Shown in pieces: positions 1-8,486 of a stretch of DNA of 64,000 nt; positions within the stretch are counted from its first letter, which is position 1, and every line of letters begins with the position of its first letter. The translations under genes and the position numbers were made by a program. This DNA is from an uncultured Draconibacterium sp. (lineage in GTDB: Bacteria; Bacteroidota; Bacteroidia; Bacteroidales; Prolixibacteraceae). The stretch spans positions 1,274,501 through 1,338,500 of the forward strand of contig NZ_OY781365.1 in NCBI RefSeq assembly GCF_963676815.1, read 5' to 3'. Below the pieces are notes generated by a model. That model was not told where the DNA came from and searched no databases. It was given only the letters and a program-made list of their open reading frames with translations.

Positions 1-67
1 ATCGATGTATAAGACAAATCGAATGGGCTATTTAAATTTTACCAATTCAATTAACGGACGTTTATAA

Positions 68-514
68 TTATCGAGAAACCGCTTTAATTTTTTTATCAAT
101 ATAATCGCTAATTATCAAAGGTGTTACATCCGCACTCAGGTACTTTTTATTGTTGTATACCGAATGTATTGCATGCAGCAATTCCTGGCTCGAATTATTC
201 TTTAATACATAACCATCAATCCCTGCTTTTAGCATTTTAATTACATATTGCTTCTCAGCGTGCATTGAAAGTGCAATTATTTTCAGGCTTGGCAATTTGG
301 TTTTCAAATAACGGGTTGCCTCTATCCCATCCATTTTAGGCATACTTATATCCATAATAAGTATGTCAACATCCAATTCGAATGCCTTATCAATTGCCTC
401 CTTGCCATCTTTTGCCACTCCGGCAATTTCAATCGACTCGTCGGTATTTAATACCGTAATCAATCCTTCGCTAAAAATCCTATGATCGTCTGCTATTATG
501 AGTTTAATTTTCAT
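68..514 (-). CDS. Receiver-only response regulator (NarL-type receiver, no DNA-binding domain)
   Basis: A two-component receiver domain that should accept a phosphoryl group from a histidine kinase. From the start MKIKLIIADD it has the acidic pair D9/D10, phospho-acceptor D55 (ILIMDISMP), a switch residue in ALSMHAEK and the conserved Lys in GYVLK. I chose the ATG at 514; an in-frame open stretch continues upstream to 619 but is hydrophobic and not receiver-like. The protein is 148 residues and stops where NarL-family regulators begin their linker to the LuxR helix-turn-helix. Neither of the other two minus-strand frames before the window edge resembles that helix-turn-helix, so I see no simple frameshift. 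It lies downstream of the membrane-spanning LuxR-type regulator on the same strand. No kinase is nearby, so its partner is unknown. Domain call is secure; role is inference. Confidence 0.8.
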   Translation of the reverse strand: MKIKLIIADDHRIFSEGLITVLNTDESIEIAGVAKDGKEAIDKAFELDVDILIMDISMPKMDGIEATRYLKTKLPSLKIIALSMHAEKQYVIKMLKAGIDGYVLKNNSSQELLHAIHSVYNNKKYLSADVTPLIISDYIDKKIKAVSR

Positions 515-760
515 TTTTACTGAGAAATTGTTTTTTGTTCTTGAATAAAAGGAATAGATATTTACTTCGGATACATAATTAGGCATTATCAAATTGAGAA
601 TCAACACTAAATACAACAATCAGAAAAATTCAACGGTAAAATAATCCTTTTCGAACAGCCATGTAAAAAATGCCTATCAGCTTTAAATCTTTATAGCTGA
701 TTTTTGCCTCATTGTGTCCTCAAAATGCGACACATCGACAATTTGGAGTTTATAATAAAT

Positions 761-3595
761 TTATACCGATAGCATAATATCAGTTAGCGAATCTTCGGGT
801 TGCAAATTGAGTTTTTTGCGCAATTTATAACGATGGTTTTCAACTCCACGAATTGATATGCCCAAAAGCGGCGCTATTTCTTTCGACGATAAATTCATCC
901 GTAGGTATGCACAAAGCTGTAAATCGCTTGAGGTGAGTTCGGGGTATTTGCTTTTCATCTTTTGAAAGAATTGTTCGTGTGCCCGTTCAAAATTGTTTTC
1001 AAAAATCTGGCGGTCATCTCTACTCGATATGTTTTCGTCAATCTTATTGTTTAAATAGTTGAAATATTTATCGGGATAACGCGATCCCAACTCTTCCTTT
1101 TGTTTTCTGACAATATTTTTGAGGTCGAGCAGAAATTCATTCTTACGAATAATAGCCATTGTGGAGTTAGCCAACTCTTTACTTTTAAATCGTACTTCAT
1201 CACGCAATTTCTCATTTCGTAATCGAATGAGTTCGCGTTCGCGTTTTTCATGCTGTAACTGTTCCTTTTTTCGGGTTTGTTTTACTCCCCACCTGCGGAA
1301 TAACAATAATGCACCGATTAAAATAAACATATAAAAAAAGATGGCCAGTTTGGTGGCCAAAAGTGATGGCCGCACCTCAAAACTAAAGTTATATATTTGG
1401 CTTTCGTGGCCCCAAATATCAACAGCTTTTACGTGAAGATTGTAGTTTCCGCGCGGCAGTCGTTCAAAATTAAACTCAGGGTTATCGGTACTTTCCGACC
1501 ACTCGAGATTTAAGCCTTCAAGAAAATATTTGTATGAAACCGGAAATTCATTGAGCATAGGAAACGAAAACCTGAAATGAAGGTTGTTTAGCGTATTCTT
1601 AATTTCTGCATTTTTTGTATTCAGCGGTAAATAAACCGATCTGCCGCTATTTGTTTGCAGCTCTATGCTTCTAACTGCGGGAGTATAATTACTCATTAGA
1701 TTGGTTGTTGAGTCGCTAATCGATGCATCAAGAAATGCAACCCCATTTTGCAAACACAAAATTCCGGTATATTCATTAACCGGCAATATATTTTCGAATC
1801 CTTCAACCAAAAGCGGATCTTTAAACAATGATGTTGGAAACTCTTTTATTAGCTGAATATTGGTTTGTACTATTGAGAACAAACCAATGGATGAGGCCTG
1901 AATAAACCAATAGTAATTATTTGGTGCAGGAATTATGCGATTGGCTGACGCATATTTCCCCAAACTTGCATTTAAAGTATCGTAGGGTGTAATTGCATCG
2001 GTAAGATCATCGTAAGTATACAATTTTTCGCCCGTTGTAAATACAATGCGTTTTTCAATTTTAAATACATGAATGGAATGATCTTTCCCAAAAGTTTCTT
2101 CACCAAAGTACTCGAAATTTAAAGCTTTGGTGCGCGCATCATTCACCTGAATTTTGTAGATGCCACGATGCATGTGGCTTGCCCAAATGTTTCCCAGGTG
2201 ATCGAATTCGATGTAACGAATAAGATTGCCAAAGTCTTCAATATGGTTACGTCGTTCAATTCCCTCGTTTGTTTTATTGTAAACAATAATCCGGTTGTAG
2301 GTTGATTGCAACAGTAGATCCGGATTAAACGGATCCTCAATAAAATTAAATGCCCCGCCTTCAAGCGAAACTTCTCTTCTCACACCACTTTTTAACGCAA
2401 AACTTCCCTGGTTATGGCCAATTAAAAGTTCATCGTCAATTACTTTCAAATCCCATATCTGATCCTGGGTTCCGGGCACCAGTTTTATTTCATCGTTGTT
2501 TAAATCTAACGATGCTTCAAATAACCCCTGGTTGGTTCCGAGGTAAAGTTTGTTTTCAAAAATGGCTGTGGAGTATACTGCTCCGGCTCCACGCAGCTTT
2601 TTAACCACAAAGCTTTTATTTTGATTTCCGGAGATAAAACCAATACCAATATCAAGAGCCAGCCAGGTATTTTCTCTTTCATCGCAGTAAATTCCAAGCA
2701 CTGTGTTATTGGGTAAGCCGTTTCGCGAATTCACCTTTGCAAGCAAATTTCCATAACGATCAAACTCAACAATACCGTCAACCAACGAACCAATAATTAT
2801 ATTTCCGCTGTTTGTTCGGCAAGCCCGGTTCAGTTCATTTTCCACAAAATAAGAGGTCCATTCGTCATTCCACTGGGTAAGGGTTGTACCATCCCAAAGA
2901 AAAATTCCACGATCGGCTGTACCAATCAGCAAATTTTCGTCCTCAGCCTGAATCATAAATTTTACTGTTGTACCTATCAAATGATCGTCGAAAATTACAC
3001 GCTTGACGTTATCATTTTCAACTTCCCATATTCCGTTATCTCTTACTGAAACTAATATCCGATCGCCTACCTGGTTCATTACTGAAATTCCACCATCAAG
3101 GTGTAAAGGATAAACACTGTCATTATGATAGGTCAGAATCTTGTTAAACGATTGGAAATAAACATAATCATCTCTTTCTGCAATATTCCAGAACTCAAGA
3201 TTATTTGTTTCTTCCAAATATTCTCTTGCCTTTTCATTGAGCGACGTGTATACCAACTCGCCCGTTGGAGTTGATTTCCAGTAACCCAATTCCATATATC
3301 CGCCGGTGTAAATCAACGAATCGGCAACAGCCTTTACCGAGCGAACAATTGTATTGTTTGGCAATTTGTTCAAGGTCCAGTTGGTTCCATCAAAACACAG
3401 AAGTCCGGAATGGTTGGCAAAATAAACCAATCCGTTCCCGGCAATACTAACACTCCAGTTTTGCCTTGATCCTTTATACGCGTTCTGATCAAATTGCACT
3501 ACCCCCGTATACTCGTTTACTGCATAAACGGGAATGGCCAAAAGGACAACTAAAATTGTATTGACTATCGTTTTTATTGCGTTCGTGCGCATCAA
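761..3595 (-). CDS. Membrane-spanning sensor-regulator: beta-propeller, Y_Y_Y, TM, coiled coil, LuxR-type HTH
   Basis: Predicted polysaccharide-locus regulator that senses a ligand in the periplasm and binds DNA in the cytoplasm. Order in 944 residues: signal peptide (about 1-26), propeller repeats of the Reg_prop kind (about 30-640, with recurring GLxxGNQG/GxIWxSH-like blades), a triple-tyrosine Y_Y_Y-type domain (about 665-745, GNYNLHVKAVD), one membrane helix (about 750-768), a charged coiled coil, and a C-terminal LuxR/GerE-like helix-turn-helix (SSKEIAPLLGISIRGVENHR). There is no histidine kinase or receiver domain, so this is not a hybrid two-component system; SusR of Bacteroides is a functional analogue that also couples a periplasmic sensor to a DNA-binding domain through the membrane. 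It is divergent from the SusC operon, which it most likely controls. Family is confident, ligand unknown. Confidence 0.88.
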   Translation of the reverse strand: MMRTNAIKTIVNTILVVLLAIPVYAVNEYTGVVQFDQNAYKGSRQNWSVSIAGNGLVYFANHSGLLCFDGTNWTLNKLPNNTIVRSVKAVADSLIYTGGYMELGYWKSTPTGELVYTSLNEKAREYLEETNNLEFWNIAERDDYVYFQSFNKILTYHNDSVYPLHLDGGISVMNQVGDRILVSVRDNGIWEVENDNVKRVIFDDHLIGTTVKFMIQAEDENLLIGTADRGIFLWDGTTLTQWNDEWTSYFVENELNRACRTNSGNIIIGSLVDGIVEFDRYGNLLAKVNSRNGLPNNTVLGIYCDERENTWLALDIGIGFISGNQNKSFVVKKLRGAGAVYSTAIFENKLYLGTNQGLFEASLDLNNDEIKLVPGTQDQIWDLKVIDDELLIGHNQGSFALKSGVRREVSLEGGAFNFIEDPFNPDLLLQSTYNRIIVYNKTNEGIERRNHIEDFGNLIRYIEFDHLGNIWASHMHRGIYKIQVNDARTKALNFEYFGEETFGKDHSIHVFKIEKRIVFTTGEKLYTYDDLTDAITPYDTLNASLGKYASANRIIPAPNNYYWFIQASSIGLFSIVQTNIQLIKEFPTSLFKDPLLVEGFENILPVNEYTGILCLQNGVAFLDASISDSTTNLMSNYTPAVRSIELQTNSGRSVYLPLNTKNAEIKNTLNNLHFRFSFPMLNEFPVSYKYFLEGLNLEWSESTDNPEFNFERLPRGNYNLHVKAVDIWGHESQIYNFSFEVRPSLLATKLAIFFYMFILIGALLLFRRWGVKQTRKKEQLQHEKRERELIRLRNEKLRDEVRFKSKELANSTMAIIRKNEFLLDLKNIVRKQKEELGSRYPDKYFNYLNNKIDENISSRDDRQIFENNFERAHEQFFQKMKSKYPELTSSDLQLCAYLRMNLSSKEIAPLLGISIRGVENHRYKLRKKLNLQPEDSLTDIMLSV

Positions 3596-3771
3596 ATGTT
3601 AATGATTTATCAGATGTAACTTAGATATTATTCCTGCTTTTTATACTGCCTACCCCTTCAAATCGAAGTAAATAATTTTAAATGTATTATAAAAATAAAA
3701 AATAATTTAAATCAAGTCAACATATATACATCTGACTTACTGCTTCTTACAATATTTGTATTTTACACAAT

Positions 3772-3790
3772 ATGAGGTAATGATGAGGTA
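3772..3790. promoter_or_regulatory. Direct repeat ATGAGGTA x2, candidate operator
   Basis: ATGAGGTA occurs at 3772-3779 and again at 3783-3790, an 11-bp phase that puts both copies on the same DNA face. The pair sits about 50 bp upstream of the proposed -33 element of the SusC promoter, in the intergenic region between the LuxR-type regulator and its presumed target. The repeat is seen directly; use as a binding site is inference. Confidence 0.4.
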
Positions 3791-3839
3791 GATATAAGGC
3801 TTCACTATCTTCCAAAGTATGAATAGTGTGCTGATTCGG

Positions 3840-3871
3840 TTGTTTTAGGCTAGCCAACCAACGTAACTTTG
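3840..3871 (+). promoter_or_regulatory. Bacteroidota-type promoter for the SusC operon
   Basis: TAACTTTG at 3864-3871 is an exact match to the Bacteroidota -7 box TAnnTTTG, and TTG at 3840-3842 lies 21 bp upstream in the -33 position. The start codon follows 28 bp later behind an A/T-rich leader without a clear Shine-Dalgarno sequence. The rest of the 304-bp gap (3596-3899) is A/T-rich and holds the ATGAGGTA pair; I see no gene in it. Confidence 0.65.
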
Positions 3872-3899
3872 AACTCAAACTAATTCAAATATTAAAGTT

Positions 3900-6800
3900 A
3901 TGCGGAAAACATTCTTTATTCTAATTCTCCTTTTTTCGTTTTCAACCCTATTTGCGCAGGATAGAATTTCTATCTCGGGTTCCGTGGTTGATGCAAGCGG
4001 AATTACTCTGCCGGGGGTATCCGTTCTGGAAAAAGGAACAACCAATGGGGTTGTTACGGACATTGACGGCAATTACACATTGTCGGTTAAACAGGGAGCC
4101 ACTGTAGTATTTAGTTACATTGGTTTTTTATCACAGGAAATTAATCCTCAACAATCAGGAACTGTCAACATTCAACTACAGGAAGATGTTGTTGGCCTAG
4201 AAGAAGTGGTTGTGGTTGGTTATGGAGAAATTAAGGTAAAAGACCTTACCTCATCCATCTCAACCGTTAAATCGGACGAACTGGTTAAAACACCAAGCGG
4301 ACAGGCCATGCAGGCGTTGCAGGGTAAAGTTGCCGGGGTGCAAATTGTTAACTCAGGAGCACCGGGTGGACAGCCAACAGTTCGTATCCGTGGTATCGGA
4401 TCATTTCCAAGCAGCAGTAATTCATCACCACTTTATGTTGTTGACGGAATGTATTTCGATAACATCGATTTTCTTAACCCGTCGGATATTGAAACCTTAT
4501 CGGTTTTAAAAGATGCATCGGCATCGGCAATCTACGGTGTTCGGGCAGCGAACGGAGTGGTACTTATTACCACCAAAAAAGGTTCGTTAAACACAAAAAC
4601 CAGTATTACTTACGAAGGATATTATGGTATTCAGGTTCCGCAAAACGTAATGCAAATGGCCAACGCCGAACAATTTGTTGATTACGTTTACCAAACAGGG
4701 TCGGAAGCAGATATCAGTTTTATCGAAAATGCAATGCAGCGTTACGGTCGTAGCCGCGTTAACCCGAACGTACCAAACGTTAACACCGACTGGTATGCCG
4801 AGATTATGAAGTCGCATGCTACACAGCAAAACCACTCGGTTTCGGTTTTGGGTGGTTACGATAAAACATCGTATTCAATGGGCGTAAATTACTACGACCA
4901 GGAAGGATTGCTGGAAGCAGAAGATTCGTATAAACGAATGAATATTCGAGCATCCATCGATCACCAGGCAAACAACTGGTTAAAAACCGGAGTTAATTTT
5001 AATGTAAGTAACGGAACACGATACATTGCAAGCGATGCGGCTTGGTTTAGCGCCTACCATGCAGTGCCCGTGCTACCCGTTTACGACCAACAAAACTATG
5101 ATGATCTTGTAGCACAAGGAATTGACTATCCAAGCAACTACTCGAGTGCACAGCTGTTAGACTACCGTGGTTCGCAAAACCCGTTTTTGAGTCTTGCTTT
5201 TAACGAATCTCGTCAGGATATAAGAAAAGTACTGGCCGGTATTTATGCCGAAGTTGAGCTGCTACCAAATATGCTGAAATTTAAAAGTTCGTACAACTCG
5301 TCGATGATGTTTTTGAAAGCACGTAGTGTTGGAATGCCTTATTACATTACCAACTCTACACGAAGAACTTTATCAACTATTTCTTCATCACGAACCACAA
5401 ACGTTAATCACTTTTTCGATAATACCTTAACGTATACCAACAGTTTTGGCGACCACAACATTTCGGCAATGGCCGGTATGTCATATCGCGATGAGTGGTA
5501 CGATTACCTGGGTGGTTCGGCAGAAGATATTCCATTAAATGAAAATGCCTGGTACATCAGCCAGTCGCAATCAGAATCATCAAAACAAGTGGGCGATAAC
5601 GGAGAACGCCTCTATGGTGTTTCGTATTTCGGACGTCTTTCGTACAACTACAACAATAAATACATTGCCTATTTCACTATCCGCCAGGAAGGAACACAAA
5701 AGTACCAGGAAAAATGGGGAACTTTCCCTGCCTTTGGTTTAGGTTGGGTTGTTACCGAAGAGGGCTTTATGGAAAATGTTGGTTTTATTGACTACCTGAA
5801 ATTAAGAGGTGGCTGGGGAAAACTGGGTAACGACAAAATTGCCCGCCAGGACGGAGCAAATACAACCAACCCGGTTTATTTGGCTATCGACGACATGCAG
5901 GTTGACGGAACCACCACAACAAGTACATTTGGTTATTTAGGTTGGGAAACCGTTACCGGAACAAACTTTGGATTGAATGCCGAATTTTTGGATAACCGCT
6001 TGAGCATTGACGCAGATTATTTTATTCGCGACACCGAAGATGCTGCCATTCCGGTAAGTTTAAAACTACAATCGGGAAGCGTTTTGCGTAATGTTGGAAC
6101 AATCCGTAACTCGGGTCTCGAACTTGCAGTTACCTGGAGAAACGAAATAAACAGCAATCTTAGTTACACCGTTGGAGGTAATATCTCGACACTTAAAAAC
6201 GAAGTGCGCGACCTTTACGGACAATCCTACATTAACGGAGGTTCGGCCGAGTTCAGACAACGTTCTCAGGTTGGCGAACCACTGCTTTCGTTCTATGGTT
6301 ACGAAGTGGCCGGAATTTACCAAAACGAAGCTGAAATTAGTGCCGATCCGGTTGCAGTAGACAATTCACTGGTTCCCGGAGATTTCAGATATGTTGATCA
6401 AAACAACGACGATGTAATTGATGATAACGATAAAGTTTTCCTTGGTTCGTACATTCCAACGTTCTCGTATGGTGGATTCATCGGACTGAACTACAAAGAC
6501 TTTGAATTCTCGATGAATATTATGGGTCAAACCGGAAATAAAATTCTGAACCGTAAACGCGGTGAAATCATCTGGACAAACGATACCAACATTGATGCTG
6601 ACCTTGCAAACGGATTATGGACCGGAGAAGGAACATCGAATAAATACCCATCGGCTTCAGCATTGCGTCGTGGTTGGAACCAAAACTTCAGCGATTACCT
6701 GGTGGAAGACGGAAACTTCTTCCGCATTCAGAACATACAGCTGGCTTACAATATTGACGGCGAAAAATTAATTGGTGCAGGAATGCCCGACGCCCGAATT

Positions 6801-6932
6801 TTTGTAACTGCCGAAAAGCCGCTTACAGTATTTAAATACAACGGATTTAATCCTGAAATAGCAAACGGTATCGACCGCCAGTTTTACCCGGTACCTGCCG
6901 TTTATACAATTGGTGTAAATCTCAAATTCTAA
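3900..6932 (+). CDS. SusC/RagA-type TonB-dependent outer-membrane transporter
   Basis: Outer-membrane channel that imports oligosaccharides using TonB energy, working as a complex with the SusD lid encoded next. Order in 1010 residues: signal peptide (1-20, ending FAQ), CarboxypepD_reg-like domain (about 25-100, with GVVTDIDGNYTL), the stretch EEVVVVGYG typical of SusC proteins, plug domain (about 110-230, with RIRGIGS and LYVVDGM) and a long beta barrel ending in the aromatic-terminal NLKF. Full length for the family. First gene of a nine-gene run, 12 bp ahead of susD, with its own promoter. Substrate cannot be read from the sequence; the downstream enzymes suggest a beta-glucan-containing glycan. 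Confidence 0.95.
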   Translation: MRKTFFILILLFSFSTLFAQDRISISGSVVDASGITLPGVSVLEKGTTNGVVTDIDGNYTLSVKQGATVVFSYIGFLSQEINPQQSGTVNIQLQEDVVGLEEVVVVGYGEIKVKDLTSSISTVKSDELVKTPSGQAMQALQGKVAGVQIVNSGAPGGQPTVRIRGIGSFPSSSNSSPLYVVDGMYFDNIDFLNPSDIETLSVLKDASASAIYGVRAANGVVLITTKKGSLNTKTSITYEGYYGIQVPQNVMQMANAEQFVDYVYQTGSEADISFIENAMQRYGRSRVNPNVPNVNTDWYAEIMKSHATQQNHSVSVLGGYDKTSYSMGVNYYDQEGLLEAEDSYKRMNIRASIDHQANNWLKTGVNFNVSNGTRYIASDAAWFSAYHAVPVLPVYDQQNYDDLVAQGIDYPSNYSSAQLLDYRGSQNPFLSLAFNESRQDIRKVLAGIYAEVELLPNMLKFKSSYNSSMMFLKARSVGMPYYITNSTRRTLSTISSSRTTNVNHFFDNTLTYTNSFGDHNISAMAGMSYRDEWYDYLGGSAEDIPLNENAWYISQSQSESSKQVGDNGERLYGVSYFGRLSYNYNNKYIAYFTIRQEGTQKYQEKWGTFPAFGLGWVVTEEGFMENVGFIDYLKLRGGWGKLGNDKIARQDGANTTNPVYLAIDDMQVDGTTTTSTFGYLGWETVTGTNFGLNAEFLDNRLSIDADYFIRDTEDAAIPVSLKLQSGSVLRNVGTIRNSGLELAVTWRNEINSNLSYTVGGNISTLKNEVRDLYGQSYINGGSAEFRQRSQVGEPLLSFYGYEVAGIYQNEAEISADPVAVDNSLVPGDFRYVDQNNDDVIDDNDKVFLGSYIPTFSYGGFIGLNYKDFEFSMNIMGQTGNKILNRKRGEIIWTNDTNIDADLANGLWTGEGTSNKYPSASALRRGWNQNFSDYLVEDGNFFRIQNIQLAYNIDGEKLIGAGMPDARIFVTAEKPLTVFKYNGFNPEIANGIDRQFYPVPAVYTIGVNLKF

Positions 6933-6944
6933 ACACTTTAAGAC

Positions 6945-8474
6945 ATGAAGAAGAAACTATTTATAAAATATTTTACACCCGTACTTTTAAGCGGGCTGTT
7001 ATTGGTGTCCGTTATCGGGTGCACCGACAAACTGGACGAACCTTTTGAAAACGAATCGTTTACCAGCGATGTGGATTATACTATTGCAGAAGACATGGTT
7101 TTGCCTTTAATGGGAGCTTACTATGGCTTTTATACCCGTCAGTGGGAAGAACCATTAACATTGGGTATTCGTGGCGATGATGTAAACGCTGCAGGCGACC
7201 AGGTTCCGATGCAGGAGCAGGATAATTTTACTTACATGGCCAGTCACTGGAATACCAATTCAGTGTGGCAAAATCACTACAACGATATTGTAAATATTTT
7301 TACTGCTATCGATGAGATTAATAAGTATCGCGAAGCAAGCGGAAACAATGCATTGGCCGATCAGTACATCGCAGAGTGTAAAGTTATGCGTGCGTATTTA
7401 TACCTGAACATTGCACGTACTTTTGGAGGTTGCATTGTAATCGATGCACTGGATAATATTCAGAATACGCCTCTTAGCAATAAAGAGCAGGTAATGCAAT
7501 ACATTGTAAGCGAAATGACCGATGCAATTCCGAACCTTCCTGATGTACATCCAAACAAACGTACAGATATTCCGGGAGGAATGACGACTTATACTGCCTA
7601 CGCTATTCAGGCTTTGGCTTACCAGGAAATGGAAGACTACCAGGGTGTGGTTAGTGCAACTTCGCAAATTATTAACTCTGGCGAGTTTCAGTTGTCCGAC
7701 GATTACTACCACCTTTTTAAAGTAGCTGGTAAATTAGACGATGAAAACATTATGGAATTTCAATATTCCGATTTCAACCAGGGAGAAGGCGACCGTTTTG
7801 GTTTCTTATTTGCTCCGTTTGGCATTGGCGGATGGACACCCGTTGTTACCGGAGCCGGAGCTGGTTGGGGATTTTACGAGCCTACTATGAAATATATTGA
7901 ATTCATGCTCGACAGGGGAGAAAGTGTTCGTCTGGAAACAAGTGTGATTTTTACTCCTGATGGTATCACCGAGTTGCAAAACGATTATGGTACACTTCCT
8001 GAGTGGATTGATAACACCAACCGCGAAGGCGACATTTTTAACAACAACGCCCGTTTGAACTTTGCCAGTGGGAAACACATTCAACCTTCTACTGAATTGA
8101 TTCCGGGAAGAACATCGCTGGGTAGCAACAAAAACTTTATTGTTATTCGCTATGCCGAGATGTTGCTAATGTATGCAGAAGCAGTTACCCGCGGTGCAAG
8201 CGCCGGCTCAATGAGCGCCGACGATGCCGTTAATATGGTTCGTGCACGCGCCGGATTAACCAATCTATCGGGTGTTACCACACAGGATGTACTCGACGAA
8301 AAATTTGCTGAACTGGCAATGGAATGGGGTACTCGTTACTACGACATGATTCGTACTAAAAGTGTCAATGAGCTCTCGCATGAAGGTAAAACTTTCACTA
8401 TGGACAAAGCCTATCTGCCATTCCCGGCCGATCAGGTAGCTGAATTACCACAACTGGAAGAAGGAATTCAATAA
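6945..8474 (+). CDS. SusD/RagB-type nutrient-binding lipoprotein
   Basis: Surface glycan-binding lipoprotein that caps the SusC barrel. The 509-residue protein starts with a lipoprotein signal (lipid-attachment Cys 26 in SVIGCTD). It has the alpha-helical body of the RagB/SusD family: KVMRAYLYLNIARTFGG, a TPR-like region, and the C-terminal block RYAEMLLMYAEA followed by VRARAGL. Those two blocks are among the best family markers. It ends with the usual YLPFPADQ segment. It is 12 bp downstream of susC and 12 bp upstream of the LamG lipoprotein, consistent with one transcript. Family call is secure. Confidence 0.94.
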   Translation: MKKKLFIKYFTPVLLSGLLLVSVIGCTDKLDEPFENESFTSDVDYTIAEDMVLPLMGAYYGFYTRQWEEPLTLGIRGDDVNAAGDQVPMQEQDNFTYMASHWNTNSVWQNHYNDIVNIFTAIDEINKYREASGNNALADQYIAECKVMRAYLYLNIARTFGGCIVIDALDNIQNTPLSNKEQVMQYIVSEMTDAIPNLPDVHPNKRTDIPGGMTTYTAYAIQALAYQEMEDYQGVVSATSQIINSGEFQLSDDYYHLFKVAGKLDDENIMEFQYSDFNQGEGDRFGFLFAPFGIGGWTPVVTGAGAGWGFYEPTMKYIEFMLDRGESVRLETSVIFTPDGITELQNDYGTLPEWIDNTNREGDIFNNNARLNFASGKHIQPSTELIPGRTSLGSNKNFIVIRYAEMLLMYAEAVTRGASAGSMSADDAVNMVRARAGLTNLSGVTTQDVLDEKFAELAMEWGTRYYDMIRTKSVNELSHEGKTFTMDKAYLPFPADQVAELPQLEEGIQ

Positions 8475-8486
8475 AAACGAAAAAAC

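Noticed and set aside
515..619. N-terminal extension of the receiver protein
   Set aside because: Hydrophobic and A/T-rich with no receiver homology; the domain starts exactly at the ATG at 514.
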